In this document: one piece after another, positions 19,545 to 28,215 of the stretch | Position numbering within the stretch: the stretch's first letter is position 1 | Layout of the letters: every line of letters starts with the position of its first letter | Translations under genes and position numbers: made by a program | The notes under the pieces: model-generated | Databases searched by the model: none | Seen by the model: the letters and a program-made list of their open reading frames with translations, nothing else | What the model was told of the DNA's origin: nothing | Origin: an uncultured Saprospiraceae bacterium | GTDB taxonomy: Bacteria > Bacteroidota > Bacteroidia > Chitinophagales > Saprospiraceae | Length of the DNA: 64,000 bases | Assembly (NCBI GenBank): GCA_937959115.1 | Contig: CALGAW010000026.1 | Coordinates: forward strand, 22,987 to 86,986 | Direction of reading: 5' to 3'

Positions 19545-20750
19545 TCAAACGTTTTCCCACCTTCTATAGACGCGTGAGTTTTTGAAGATGTACTCAAGAA
19601 TGTCTTTCTCTGTTTGATCGAGTGTTTTGCCTCTTCTTGCCATGACCAGTTCGGCTGTTTCGAATGCTTTGGTTAATCGATAGGTAGACAGGCCGCTTGC
19701 ACCGCCCCAAGCGAAGGATGGGATAAAGTTCCTAGGGAATCCAGCTCCAAAGATGTTTGCACTTACGCCAACTACTGTTCCAGTGTTAAACATTGTATTG
19801 ATTCCACATTTCGAGTGATCACCCATGATTAACCCACAGAACTGTAGGCCTGTCGTTACAAAGCTTTCAGACGCATAGTTCCATAATCGGACATCTGCAT
19901 AATTGTTTTTCAGATTCGAGTTATTGGTATCCGCTCCAAGATTACACCATTCGCCAATGACAGAATTTCCTAGGAAGCCGTCATGTCCTTTATTTGCATA
20001 GCCGATAAACACGCAATTGTTGACTTCTCCCCCAACCTTAGAACTAGGTCCGATTGTCGTAGGTCCATAAATCTTAGCACCTAGTTTCACGACAGATTGC
20101 TCACACATTGCTAGTGGCCCACGAATCACAGAGCCTTCCATGATTTCAGCATCCTTACCTACATATATTGGTCCTTTTGAGCAATTCAGGATGGCACCCT
20201 CTACCATGGCTCCAGGTTCTAGGAATATGTTTGATGGATCACCGATGACCATGTTCGTGTCGCTGAGGGGCTCAGAGGTTCGATCACGTGTTATTTTTTC
20301 AAAATCCAGCTCAATTGCTTCTCCATTTCGTTTAAAAATGTCCCAAGGGTGATTGATCTTAATAAAGTCAGCAGTAGAATTGACCTTGTTCAACCCTTCA
20401 ATTTCCAATGATTCATCCAATACCTTGAATTGTTCATCGCTAATATTAGCAGCAATGAATTCAGTTCCTTGGATGAGGGCATCTCCTTGTGCTAGCTCAG
20501 CAATCTCAGCACATAGCGATGGACAAGGCAACACGCTACCATTAATCACGATATTTTTAGGTCTTAATTTAAACTTGTATTTAGTTGATAAATGAGGCGT
20601 GGTGAGGTAAGAAAACGAATTATTAAACCAAAGCTCCCATTTTTCACGAATGGTTAGAATACCAACTCGGATTTCTCCAACAGGTCTGGTAAACGTCAAC
20701 GGTTGAAGTCTCTTGTAAGATTTATCGTCAAATAGTATTAAGTTCTCCAT
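19545..20750 (-). CDS. GlmU-like sugar nucleotidyltransferase with left-handed beta-helix domain
   Basis: The Met at 20750 gives 401 residues beginning MENLILFDD; the 14 extra residues upstream overlap a terminator region and are rejected. The N-terminal part has RLQPLTFTRPVGEIRVG, the degenerate nucleotidyltransferase start of the Bacteroidota alternative GlmU family. The C-terminal part (about 180-340) has hexapeptide repeats of a left-handed beta helix (VIGDPSNIF, GAILNCSKGPIYVG, GPTTIGPSSKVGGEVN). By family knowledge this would make UDP-GlcNAc from glucosamine-1-phosphate by acetyl and uridylyl transfer. The exact sugar is an inference, since no glmS or glmM is adjacent. Confidence 0.78.
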   Translation of the reverse strand: MENLILFDDKSYKRLQPLTFTRPVGEIRVGILTIREKWELWFNNSFSYLTTPHLSTKYKFKLRPKNIVINGSVLPCPSLCAEIAELAQGDALIQGTEFIAANISDEQFKVLDESLEIEGLNKVNSTADFIKINHPWDIFKRNGEAIELDFEKITRDRTSEPLSDTNMVIGDPSNIFLEPGAMVEGAILNCSKGPIYVGKDAEIMEGSVIRGPLAMCEQSVVKLGAKIYGPTTIGPSSKVGGEVNNCVFIGYANKGHDGFLGNSVIGEWCNLGADTNNSNLKNNYADVRLWNYASESFVTTGLQFCGLIMGDHSKCGINTMFNTGTVVGVSANIFGAGFPRNFIPSFAWGGASGLSTYRLTKAFETAELVMARRGKTLDQTEKDILEYIFKNSRVYRRWENV

Positions 20751-20772
20751 ACATCCTTTTAAGAATACAAAC

Positions 20773-20802
20773 AAAAAAAGCCCCAAAATCATTGGAGCTT
20801 TT
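20773..20802 (-). terminator. Intrinsic terminator of rpmE2
   Basis: Read on the minus strand, AAAAGCTCCAA pairs with TTGGGGCTTTT around a 5-base loop (11 pairs, one G-T), followed by three further T residues. It begins 20 bases after the rpmE2 stop and isolates that gene from the GlmU-like gene. Confidence 0.8.
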
Positions 20803-20821
20803 AATATCTTTTAGCCTTGTT

Positions 20822-21109
20822 CTACTCTCCACTCTCTTCTTCAGTGTCCTTCGCCTTAAATTGGTCGAACTTAGCAAATTTCTTGTTGAATTTATCAATT
20901 CTACCTGCAGTATCGACAAATTTCATTTTCCCTGTGTAGAAAGGATGTGAGTTTGCAGAAATCTCCACCTTGATTAAAGGATATTCACTGCCTTCAAATT
21001 CGATTGTGTCACTAGTAGGCGCACATGATTGAGTAATAAACGCGTAATCCGTAGATATATCTTTAAAAACTACTTTTCTATACGATTCAGGATGTATTCC
21101 TTTTTTCAT
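20822..21109 (-). CDS. rpmE2: Ribosomal protein bL31, type B (zinc-independent)
   Basis: The Met at 21109 gives 95 residues starting [17 protein letters not shown], the standard type B L31 start. The protein contains SHPFYTGK and [15 protein letters not shown]. It has only one Cys (QSCAP), so the zinc-binding CxxC pairs of type A are absent. Type B L31 replaces the zinc form in many bacteria or is the only form in some. The C-terminus has an acidic tail. A TATCTTTG promoter box lies 31 bases upstream and a strong terminator downstream, so it is monocistronic. Confidence 0.93.
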   Translation of the reverse strand: MKKGIHPESYRKVVFKDISTDYAFITQSCAPTSDTIEFEGSEYPLIKVEISANSHPFYTGKMKFVDTAGRIDKFNKKFAKFDQFKAKDTEEESGE

Positions 21110-21139
21110 GATAATTTTCTTTTTTACTATTTTGGACAG

Positions 21140-21147
21140 CAAAGATA
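21140..21147 (-). promoter_or_regulatory. -7 promoter box of rpmE2
   Basis: The minus strand reads TATCTTTG, a perfect TAnnTTTG match, placed so that transcription would start about 24 bases before the rpmE2 ATG. The -33 region has no clear TTG. Confidence 0.6.
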
Positions 21148-21320
21148 ATCAAAAATTGGATAAAACGTTAGTATTTTATTTCAAAAGTTTTAGCAACCAA
21201 AAGTCTAAGGTACCAATGCGTATTTGTTCATGACTTCAAACGATCTGCTGTAAAGATATTTCAGTAAGAAACAAGCGCCAGAAAAAGATAAAAATGGGTA
21301 AACTTGTAAACCAAATACTG

Positions 21321-22076
21321 TTAACTCTTAGCATTCCATTCTTCATTAAAAGGATAACCTTCAAACGGATTAATCCCAGCTAATCCTTTTGCAAATAAAA
21401 AATTGGACCAAACATCACGGTTTGCCTCCGGATAGAAAAACTGGAATCCTTCCGCTAGGTGCTCCCAATCCTGTAATTGAGATCGTTCGATTAGCTCCAC
21501 CATATCTAGGAAACGGTAAGACCATTCTTTCTCGACAAACTCGTCCTTCATCTCTGCCCCCTTGTTAATCTTCCCAAGTAAAAACAGTGTGGCAATAAGG
21601 ACTTCAAGTTTTTGATGATCAAAATCTGCTTCTTGAAACTCCTTGAAGGCCTCCTCATATTTTTCTTCTTTTAATAACGTTATTGCGACGCCCCATTCTT
21701 TATCATAGTCAGCTAGCGGATCGAGTAATAAATTGTTGTTTTTCAACGGATAATGCTCTACCAATGCTTTAGATGCAGGGATTTCTAGCAATTCCTTTCT
21801 CTTATCTTCTGGAGTCTTACGTTCACTCGAACTTTTGACTCCTGGTAAAAACTCTTGAAAGTTATGAATTGCGCCTTCATTTTCATCTCCTAACTCTGCA
21901 TTCAGAATAAAGACTTTGACCTGCTCACTCAGATCCTTTAATTCTAGGGCTGATGAGAGTCGAAGTAGCTCCTTGATCTGAACGTACCCAAGGCCAGCAA
22001 TTGTTCCCTCCTTCTTGAATTGAGACAATGTATGCTTTAATAATTCTTCAACAATTGATAAATTTCTATACTTCAT
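21321..22076 (-). CDS. Hypothetical acidic helical protein, last gene of the lipB-rluD operon
   Basis: I do not recognise this 251-residue cytoplasmic protein. It has no signal peptide or membrane helix and is Glu-, Lys- and Leu-rich. The segment from about 125 to 200 (WGVAITLLKEEKYEEAFKEF, then a second helix pair) looks like one or two TPR hairpins. The stretch SSERKTPEDKRKEL is probably a flexible linker. It starts 10 bases after rluD, so it is co-transcribed as the sixth gene of the unit that begins at 26128. A scaffold or protein-binding role is possible but not shown. Confidence 0.6.
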   Translation of the reverse strand: MKYRNLSIVEELLKHTLSQFKKEGTIAGLGYVQIKELLRLSSALELKDLSEQVKVFILNAELGDENEGAIHNFQEFLPGVKSSSERKTPEDKRKELLEIPASKALVEHYPLKNNNLLLDPLADYDKEWGVAITLLKEEKYEEAFKEFQEADFDHQKLEVLIATLFLLGKINKGAEMKDEFVEKEWSYRFLDMVELIERSQLQDWEHLAEGFQFFYPEANRDVWSNFLFAKGLAGINPFEGYPFNEEWNAKS

Positions 22077-22086
22077 TAATAACGCA

Positions 22087-23115
22087 TTAAAGTGTTTTTC
22101 TTCCTGCTAGATAATTTCGCCATTTTTCAATACACATCTGCATATCATCTGGTAAATCTATTTCAAAGAATAGCTCTTTTCCAGTTGTTGGATGTACGAA
22201 ACCAATTGATTTTGCGTGTAATCCCTGACGAGGCAATAATTTGAAACAGTTTTCCACAAATCGTCTGTATTTAGTGTATACGGTACCTTTCATGATTCGG
22301 TTGCCTCCATAACGCTCATCGTTGAACACAGGATTGCCATTGTACTTCATGTGTACACGAATCTGATGCGTCCTTCCTGTTTCAAGCTTGCACTCTACTA
22401 GACTGATGTAGTACAACCGTTCCAACACTTTGTAGTGCGTGATGGCCGTCTTTCCTATTTCACCGTCTTTGGGATACGCTGCCATCTCAATCCTATGGCG
22501 TTCGTGTCGACCAATGTTTAGATCTAAGGTGCCTTCATCAGAATCTGGTTCACTCCAAACCATTGCCACATAACGTCGTTGGATGGTGTGATTATAAAAC
22601 TGTTTTGCCAAATGAGACATTGCGTGTTCTGATTTGGCAATCACCATTAAGCCTGAGGTATCCTTGTCAATTCGATGCACGATACCAGGGCGATCTGGCT
22701 CGTTTCCTTCCATGACAGGCAGGTGCTTGAAGTGATAAGCCAAAGCATTTACCAATGTGCCAGTTCGATTACCAATACCTGGATGTACGACAAGACCAGG
22801 CGGTTTATTGATCACGAGCAATTCTTCATCCTCATAAATTACATCTAGGGGAATGTTTTCAGGCAGAATCTCATTTGACTTAAGTGGCTTGGGTAAAACA
22901 ACCGTGATCGTGTCATTGGGGCGCACCTTATAATTCGACTTCACCCCTTTGTCATTCACCTTTACCGCACCAGACGAAATTGCATTTTGCACTCTGTTTC
23001 GAGTGGCTCGCTCAAGTCGATTGACTAGAAATTTATCTAGGCGAATGGGTTGCTGGCCAGGATCAGCAATAATTCTATAATGCTCGAAGTATTCCTGTTC
23101 TTCCTCTATGCTCAT
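22087..23115 (-). CDS. rluD: 23S rRNA pseudouridine synthase, RluD family
   Basis: The 342-residue protein has an N-terminal S4 RNA-binding domain (about 22-85, RLDKFLVNRL) and a pseudouridine synthase domain with the catalytic Asp150 in HRIDKDTSGL. It also has INKPPGLVVHPG and ETGRTHQIRVH. Length and domain order fit RluD, which modifies helix 69 of 23S rRNA, rather than RluC or the tRNA enzyme TruC. It is the fifth gene of a six-gene unit, 30 bases after the repeat protein upstream. Confidence 0.9.
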   Translation of the reverse strand: MSIEEEQEYFEHYRIIADPGQQPIRLDKFLVNRLERATRNRVQNAISSGAVKVNDKGVKSNYKVRPNDTITVVLPKPLKSNEILPENIPLDVIYEDEELLVINKPPGLVVHPGIGNRTGTLVNALAYHFKHLPVMEGNEPDRPGIVHRIDKDTSGLMVIAKSEHAMSHLAKQFYNHTIQRRYVAMVWSEPDSDEGTLDLNIGRHERHRIEMAAYPKDGEIGKTAITHYKVLERLYYISLVECKLETGRTHQIRVHMKYNGNPVFNDERYGGNRIMKGTVYTKYRRFVENCFKLLPRQGLHAKSIGFVHPTTGKELFFEIDLPDDMQMCIEKWRNYLAGRKTL

Positions 23116-23145
23116 AATAATTGTTTCTCAAAGGTAAGCATTCTT

Positions 23146-24000
23146 CTATTCTTCAAAGAACATATGTTCATAGAGAAATTGCGTGACGGATTCGTCGTTT
23201 CGGATGACTTTTTCAGAAACGAATTCATGGTCATCTGTGTATCTAGTCCGCGACTCGAATGATTTGTAGCCGGTGAGGTCAATTCTGTACACCTGCACTT
23301 CTCGTTCCTTTTCATCGTATTGAATGATTTCTTTTACTCCACTGACCTGTGTTACTTCTTGCCTTGCCTTTTTTCCATTGGGGTGATATTCTGTTTCCTG
23401 TATTTCTGTATCTCCTTCGTCATCGATTCTCTTTTTAGAGGTGATGTTCCCATTTGTGTCTAGTGTGTACTCAAAGGTTTCAACAGTTGTAAATCCACCA
23501 AAGTCTACAGTCTTTTTTGCAAGATTCCCATTTTCATATTCGTATAGATAAGTTTCTACAGGATTCTCCTCAGCATCATAGATCGTTTCTTTTTGAATCG
23601 TTTCCTTTTCCACTAAAACCGTTTCAACTATATTTGCTAGAGCGCCTTCTGCATCGAAATAAGCTGTTTTTGAAGATAGGTAGTCTTCTGCCCATTCAAC
23701 TTTTCTATGTTGTTCCAGTTGATCATTGACAAACACTTTTTCTTCAATCAGGTAGTCTTTATCATTGTAGGAAAATTCCATCCGATGGCTTTCTTCTTCG
23801 TGATTGGTGATTTCCTTTTGAGTAAGATTACCATTATCATCATAGGTAAACCTTGTTTCCTCATTTATACGTTCACCATCCTGCATGTAATGTTGCTCTA
23901 GCGTTCTATCGCCCTTTTCTGAAAATTCTAAGATCGCTGCAATGCGTTTTTCCTTTGAAGAAGGATCCACCTTGTATACAGTGGTTTTCTTTCGTTTCAT
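23146..24000 (-). CDS. Cytoplasmic YD/YwqK-like repeat protein
   Basis: The 284-residue protein is strongly acidic, has no signal peptide, and is built of about ten strand-turn repeats around Y-x-D/E-N-G-N-L or Y-x-P-N-G-K motifs (YDDNGNLTQKE, YEYENGNLAKK, LDTNGNITSKK, YHPNGKKARQE). Such repeats occur in RHS/YD proteins and in YwqK-type antitoxin or MORN-like proteins. Here there is no toxin domain and no export signal, which is unusual for the YD type. It lies 5 bases after the upstream small protein and 30 before rluD, inside a housekeeping operon. Its function is unknown. Confidence 0.6.
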   Translation of the reverse strand: MKRKKTTVYKVDPSSKEKRIAAILEFSEKGDRTLEQHYMQDGERINEETRFTYDDNGNLTQKEITNHEEESHRMEFSYNDKDYLIEEKVFVNDQLEQHRKVEWAEDYLSSKTAYFDAEGALANIVETVLVEKETIQKETIYDAEENPVETYLYEYENGNLAKKTVDFGGFTTVETFEYTLDTNGNITSKKRIDDEGDTEIQETEYHPNGKKARQEVTQVSGVKEIIQYDEKEREVQVYRIDLTGYKSFESRTRYTDDHEFVSEKVIRNDESVTQFLYEHMFFEE

Positions 24001-24005
24001 AGTGT

Positions 24006-24404
24006 TTATTTTATCATTACTCCATCCGTATCAAGTAGTGGAATTTTTGTGAAGTTTACTTCATTTAGAGTGCCTTTCACGAAAATGTACTTTTTATCAT
24101 ACATTTGGCCATTCACAGAAAAACTAACCCAATATTCGTTTGCTAATTCCTTCAATTTGTTTTGAAGCAATTCGACTTTCACAAACGACTGTGGTTCAAT
24201 AGTTTCAAAATAATACCGCAGTGTGGTTGTCCTAACATTTTCACCTTTAATCTCTCCATAGCCAGTAGAATTGACCAATACATTCGTTAAGCCTTCGGCC
24301 TTTAAATTGATCAAGAATACTTGCCAAAATTCGGCATCATTTGGTTCTGGAACAACAGCAACAGCTACGTCGCTTACTTTTGGTATTGGAATATCTTTCT
24401 TCAT
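24006..24404 (-). CDS. Conserved Bacteroidota small protein of unknown function
   Basis: The 132-residue protein begins MKKDIPIPKVSDVAVAVVPE and has WQVFLINL, TTTLRYYFETI, SFVKVELLQ and YIFVKGTLNE. I recognise this as a family widespread in Bacteroidota, often mislabelled in databases as a phenylalanyl-tRNA synthetase subunit; it has no synthetase motif. The predicted structure is a small beta-rich domain. Its ATG follows the lipB stop by one base (TAA-A-ATG), so translation is likely coupled to lipB. Function unknown. Confidence 0.7.
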   Translation of the reverse strand: MKKDIPIPKVSDVAVAVVPEPNDAEFWQVFLINLKAEGLTNVLVNSTGYGEIKGENVRTTTLRYYFETIEPQSFVKVELLQNKLKELANEYWVSFSVNGQMYDKKYIFVKGTLNEVNFTKIPLLDTDGVMIK

Positions 24405-24405
24405 T

Positions 24406-25104
24406 TTACGATTCTACAATTCTGTAGTTAAATAAATCCTTAAAATGGTTGTTTAATTTATCAATAACTTCGTCTAATTCTATCGTTTGCCCTGTCTCAT
24501 CCTGTACAGATGTCACCGTCTTATCCGTGATGCCACAAGGGACAATATGCTTAAAATATGACAGATCCGTATTCACATTCAAAGCAAAACCATGCATCGT
24601 CACCCAACGACTTAAGTGAATACCGATTGCACAGATTTTACGGTCTGGCTTATCTTCTGTTGCTCTAAGCCAAACGCCTGACAGTCCTTCGATTCTTACA
24701 CCCTTTAATCCATATTCAGCAATTGTAAGAATAGCGGCCTCCTCAATCAAGCGGACAAACTTATTGATATCAGTAAAAAAGCAGTCTAGATCAAGGATCG
24801 GATAACCAACTACTTGTCCAGGACCATGATACGTGATATCTCCACCCCGATTAATTTTGTAGAAGCTGGCGCTATGTTTTTTTAGGCCTTCGGTATTCAG
24901 CAACAGGTTATTTTCGTCGCCACTTCTTCCAAGTGTATAAACATGCGGGTGTTCACAATAAAGGAGGTAGTGTTTGGTTTGTGTCTCTTCGCCAGTTGCT
25001 TTTCTTTTTTTGTTGGAAATCACCTCATCTACCAACTTTTGCTGGAGATCCCAAGATGTTTTGTAATCGATGTTTCCTAACCGACGAACGATAACCTCTT
25101 CCAT
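24406..25104 (-). CDS. lipB: Octanoyltransferase LipB
   Basis: The 232-residue protein carries the LipB signature RGGDITYHGPG (residues 86-96), the catalytic Cys190 in HIVPCGI and the catalytic Lys156 in DRKICAIG. LipB moves the octanoyl group from acyl carrier protein to lipoyl domains of 2-oxoacid dehydrogenases and the glycine cleavage system. LipA then inserts sulfur; lipA is not in the window. It is the second gene of the operon, 19 bases after the isomerase. Confidence 0.95.
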   Translation of the reverse strand: MEEVIVRRLGNIDYKTSWDLQQKLVDEVISNKKRKATGEETQTKHYLLYCEHPHVYTLGRSGDENNLLLNTEGLKKHSASFYKINRGGDITYHGPGQVVGYPILDLDCFFTDINKFVRLIEEAAILTIAEYGLKGVRIEGLSGVWLRATEDKPDRKICAIGIHLSRWVTMHGFALNVNTDLSYFKHIVPCGITDKTVTSVQDETGQTIELDEVIDKLNNHFKDLFNYRIVES

Positions 25105-25123
25105 CTGTACACAGTATAATTGC

Positions 25124-26128
25124 TTACGCCTTGGCCAATTCTCCTTTAAGGAAATTAATCACATCTACCTCTACGGCATCAATGTCATCATTTAGTTCAG
25201 AAAGGTACCATGAAATCCAATCGCCTAGATGCACAAGGTACATGGCATGTTCCATCAAGTTATCCCCCTTGGCCAATACCTCAATCAAGGTACCCGTTAG
25301 TTTACTGATAATCTCCTTATTGATATCAATTCTTACTTGATTACGATAGTAATCTTCTTTTGTTCTTAGAATAAGCACCGCCACATCATTGTTTTCCGCT
25401 TTCCAGCCAACCAATTCATTATGGTTCATTTCCGGGATGACATGGTGCCAGCAAAGCATTTTCGCATTCTCATTTATTTGCTGACGTAGGCGAATTGCAA
25501 CTGGCTCAATCGTATCAACACAATAGACAACTGGTATTTTGTTTTCTAGAAACCCAGCGATATGGTTCGCTTTGCTCTTGATTTCTTCTTGGTTAGTTTT
25601 CAGGAAATCGATCGACTTTTCCAATTCATTAATGCGCTTTTCAGAAATAATATCTAATTTATTCAAAATAAACAATTGTTGAACAATGGAATATCCTAAA
25701 CAAGCACGTGGAGAAGGTTTTCCGGAAGGAACTGCGATATAATCAAATCCATTTTCCTTTGCTTCATCCAACAGTTTACCGCCAGATGCGATACAAACCA
25801 CCTTTGCTCCTAAGCCTTTGGCCTGTTCGAATGCAGACACCGTTTCTTCCGTATTACCAGAATAAGATGAAAAGATGACAAGGGTGTGTTGATTTACATA
25901 GCCAGGCAGTTCATAGCTCTTACTCACTAGGAATGGGACTTTTCGCTCATCTCTAGTAAAGACTTCAATAAAGTTGCCACCGATACCTGAGCCACCCAAA
26001 CCGCAAACCAAAACCGTATTAATAGGATGATTATGGTTAGAAATGTTAGCTTTTTTACCAATTTCTAACGCTTCTGCTAATTGGTCTGGAAATTCCTGTA
26101 TTAATTGATCCATCATATTCCTAATCAT
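25124..26128 (-). CDS. Bifunctional phosphoglucose/phosphomannose isomerase
   Basis: The 334-residue SIS-fold protein has GLGGSGIGGNF, SSYSGNTEETVSA and a conserved Glu region in PEMNHNELVGW. Length and motifs fit the small dual-specificity PGI/PMI family known from archaea and Bacteroidota, not the 550-residue classical PGI. It interconverts glucose-6-phosphate or mannose-6-phosphate with fructose-6-phosphate. It is the first gene of the operon. A CTG-N19-TATCTTTG promoter lies about 106 bases upstream, leaving a leader of roughly 100 bases. Confidence 0.85.
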   Translation of the reverse strand: MIRNMMDQLIQEFPDQLAEALEIGKKANISNHNHPINTVLVCGLGGSGIGGNFIEVFTRDERKVPFLVSKSYELPGYVNQHTLVIFSSYSGNTEETVSAFEQAKGLGAKVVCIASGGKLLDEAKENGFDYIAVPSGKPSPRACLGYSIVQQLFILNKLDIISEKRINELEKSIDFLKTNQEEIKSKANHIAGFLENKIPVVYCVDTIEPVAIRLRQQINENAKMLCWHHVIPEMNHNELVGWKAENNDVAVLILRTKEDYYRNQVRIDINKEIISKLTGTLIEVLAKGDNLMEHAMYLVHLGDWISWYLSELNDDIDAVEVDVINFLKGELAKA

Positions 26129-26233
26129 TTAAAGGGTGAACGTATATTTTCATTACTTAAAGTTGAACGGTAGTTTTGTATAACCATTCTAATTGTCAAC
26201 TTTATTGTAAATTTTTCTATTAAATTTGAGGTG

Positions 26234-26263
26234 CAAAGATACATAAATAAGCTATGTTAGCAG
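26234..26263 (-). promoter_or_regulatory. Promoter of the isomerase-lipB-rluD operon
   Basis: On the minus strand a CTG (26261-26263) is followed 19 bases later by TATCTTTG (26241-26234), one base off the Bacteroidota TTG-N19-TAnnTTTG consensus. It would give a leader of about 100 bases before the ATG at 26128. Confidence 0.65.
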
Positions 26264-26286
26264 TAAAATTTTGAATTATTATTACA

Positions 26287-26655
26287 ATGGCAGATCATAA
26301 TGAATTGGGAGCAATCGGTGAAGCCATAGCTGTCGCGTTTCTAGAAGACAAAGGCTACAAGATCAAAGCAATAAACTGGAAACGTAGACGGTTGGAAGTA
26401 GATATCATAGCAGAACACCAATCTATCCTAGTCTTCGCTGAAGTTAAAACCAGATCAACAAACCGCTTTGGAGAACCAGAAGAATCTGTCACTGATAAAA
26501 AGGAAAAGCTTCTTGTAGAAGCCGCTTCCGCCTACTGTGATGAAATGGACTATGAGGAAGAAATCAGATTTGACATTATCTCGATCACGCTGAAGCCAGC
26601 ATTAGATATCCGTCATTTCGAAGATGCTTTTTTTCCTGGATGGGATGAGGGGTAA
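26287..26655 (+). CDS. YraN family (UPF0102) endonuclease-like protein
   Basis: The 122-residue protein has GAIGEAIAVAFLEDKGYKI at the start, then EVDIIAEH and FAEVKTR. These form the Asp-(x)n-Glu-x-Lys nuclease-like motif of UPF0102. The family resembles Holliday-junction resolvases and restriction endonucleases, but its role in cells is not settled. It is divergent from the isomerase operon, with a 158-base spacer, and is monocistronic. Confidence 0.87.
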   Translation: MADHNELGAIGEAIAVAFLEDKGYKIKAINWKRRRLEVDIIAEHQSILVFAEVKTRSTNRFGEPEESVTDKKEKLLVEAASAYCDEMDYEEEIRFDIISITLKPALDIRHFEDAFFPGWDEG

Positions 26656-26830
26656 ACGGAAGATGGTGATCCGTTAAGAGCATCACCTTTCAAAGATAAT
26701 TGCCAATGAAGGACATCAATTTCCAGTACTAGAAAAATTACCCGCACACGCTATGCTTCCTATGTGAAACCCTATGTATTTATCTATGTGGTAAAAAAAG
26801 ACGATAGACAATACTCGGAATCAAGCCATT

Positions 26831-28111
26831 CTATTTGCTAATAATCAGTTGCTCAGAAATCCGATCTTGCCCACTTACCAACTGAACGACATAAGTACCA
26901 CCAGCAAGATTGAGATCGGGCAATCTGTAGGCGTTTAAGCCTTGTTTTCCAGCAATTTCGAATCGGTTTACGACTTGACCCAGCATATTTGTCACTTGGA
27001 CTTCTAGTTCGTCTCGTTGCTCCTTTAAATCAAACACCATTTCAACTAAAGTGCTAGCAGGATTTGGATAAAGAGAAAATCCAGTAAAATTAGAATTTAG
27101 GTCTTCCGAAATCGTACTAATCTGGCAAGGGGAACCCATATTGGCATATTCAAATGTTGTGATACCAGTAAATGCTCCTTCAAAATCGAATAAAAAGATC
27201 CGCCATATCTCATCATTTTGTAGCTTCACAAAAAAGACTCGGTCTTGATCAACCTCCCAGGCAAAATTGGGTAGATCATACGTTTTCCAATCAAAGCCAA
27301 TCGTACTAATATCTGGATCGAACGAATAACAATGATTCGCTGGATCTACAGTGTAAGGGTTAACGTTATCCAATTCCACTACCTCAACGTCCAAACCCGA
27401 CAAAACACCAGTCACTGTATAGTTAAAATAGTTACTCGATCCAAGGTTAGCTGGTGTGTTGTACCGAGTGAATAGTAAATCCCAATTATAAGGCTCAATA
27501 TTCACAAAACTATTGGTAACTAAAGAGAAGTGCGCCATGGTTTTACCAGAATGCTGACTAATATTAAAGGATTGATGAAACAGATTGGATCCATCTAAAT
27601 TCGCATATCTAAAGTAATAATTGCCTGAAGCATCAAAGGAATCAATACTCACCTTTCTGTAAGTGCTGTCGGGCAAGGAGACGACAAAAACACGATTACC
27701 ATAAATTACACCGTTTGTTTTTGTTCCCCAACCAAAGTCATCGGGACTATTAGGTATTTTAGGCTTATTGAACGCTCCTTCATTCCAATGCTCATCATCA
27801 TTTCGAAGGGTATCTAAAACGACAGTATTAATGTCTATCAAATCATTAAAATCAGTAGTCGGGGCAATTCGAAGATTTGCGGGAACCATATTTCTTCCAG
27901 CAAATTCATTGATAAAAACACCGCCTTCCTGTTGATTATGTACTGCAAAACCAATGTCCCAGGATCTTCCGTTATCCGTTGCTGTAGCTCCTTGAGAAAA
28001 ACTATAATAAACATGGTTTGCATACAACACGTCCATATCTATCTGAAAATACTGTGCATTCATTTGGCAAGAAAACAAAATCAAACAAATCACTGTTAAA
28101 CTCTTCATCAT
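26831..28111 (-). CDS. HmuY-like secreted protein with T9SS sorting domain
   Basis: I take the Met at 28111 (426 residues), which opens a signal peptide ending in CQMNAQ; the longer frame is unlikely. Two segments look like HmuY halves: one contains SWDIGFAVHN and another PYNWDLLFTRY, and both have the aromatic WD-I/L pattern of the haem-binding HmuY beta sheet. The last 80 residues are a type A sorting domain (SLYPNPAS, VTNMLGQVV, GGTYVVQLVSGQ). HmuY proteins are usually lipoproteins next to a receptor; here the protein is a T9SS substrate with no receptor beside it. Haem binding is possible but not shown. Confidence 0.72.
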   Translation of the reverse strand: MMKSLTVICLILFSCQMNAQYFQIDMDVLYANHVYYSFSQGATATDNGRSWDIGFAVHNQQEGGVFINEFAGRNMVPANLRIAPTTDFNDLIDINTVVLDTLRNDDEHWNEGAFNKPKIPNSPDDFGWGTKTNGVIYGNRVFVVSLPDSTYRKVSIDSFDASGNYYFRYANLDGSNLFHQSFNISQHSGKTMAHFSLVTNSFVNIEPYNWDLLFTRYNTPANLGSSNYFNYTVTGVLSGLDVEVVELDNVNPYTVDPANHCYSFDPDISTIGFDWKTYDLPNFAWEVDQDRVFFVKLQNDEIWRIFLFDFEGAFTGITTFEYANMGSPCQISTISEDLNSNFTGFSLYPNPASTLVEMVFDLKEQRDELEVQVTNMLGQVVNRFEIAGKQGLNAYRLPDLNLAGGTYVVQLVSGQDRISEQLIISK

Positions 28112-28215
28112 TACTATAAATTTATTCACATCACAATTATAGGGGAACAATTGTTATGTAGCAATTGTTTAGCTATAATTTTACTTCAATATTGCAGTAG
28201 TTTGACATTTCCCTG

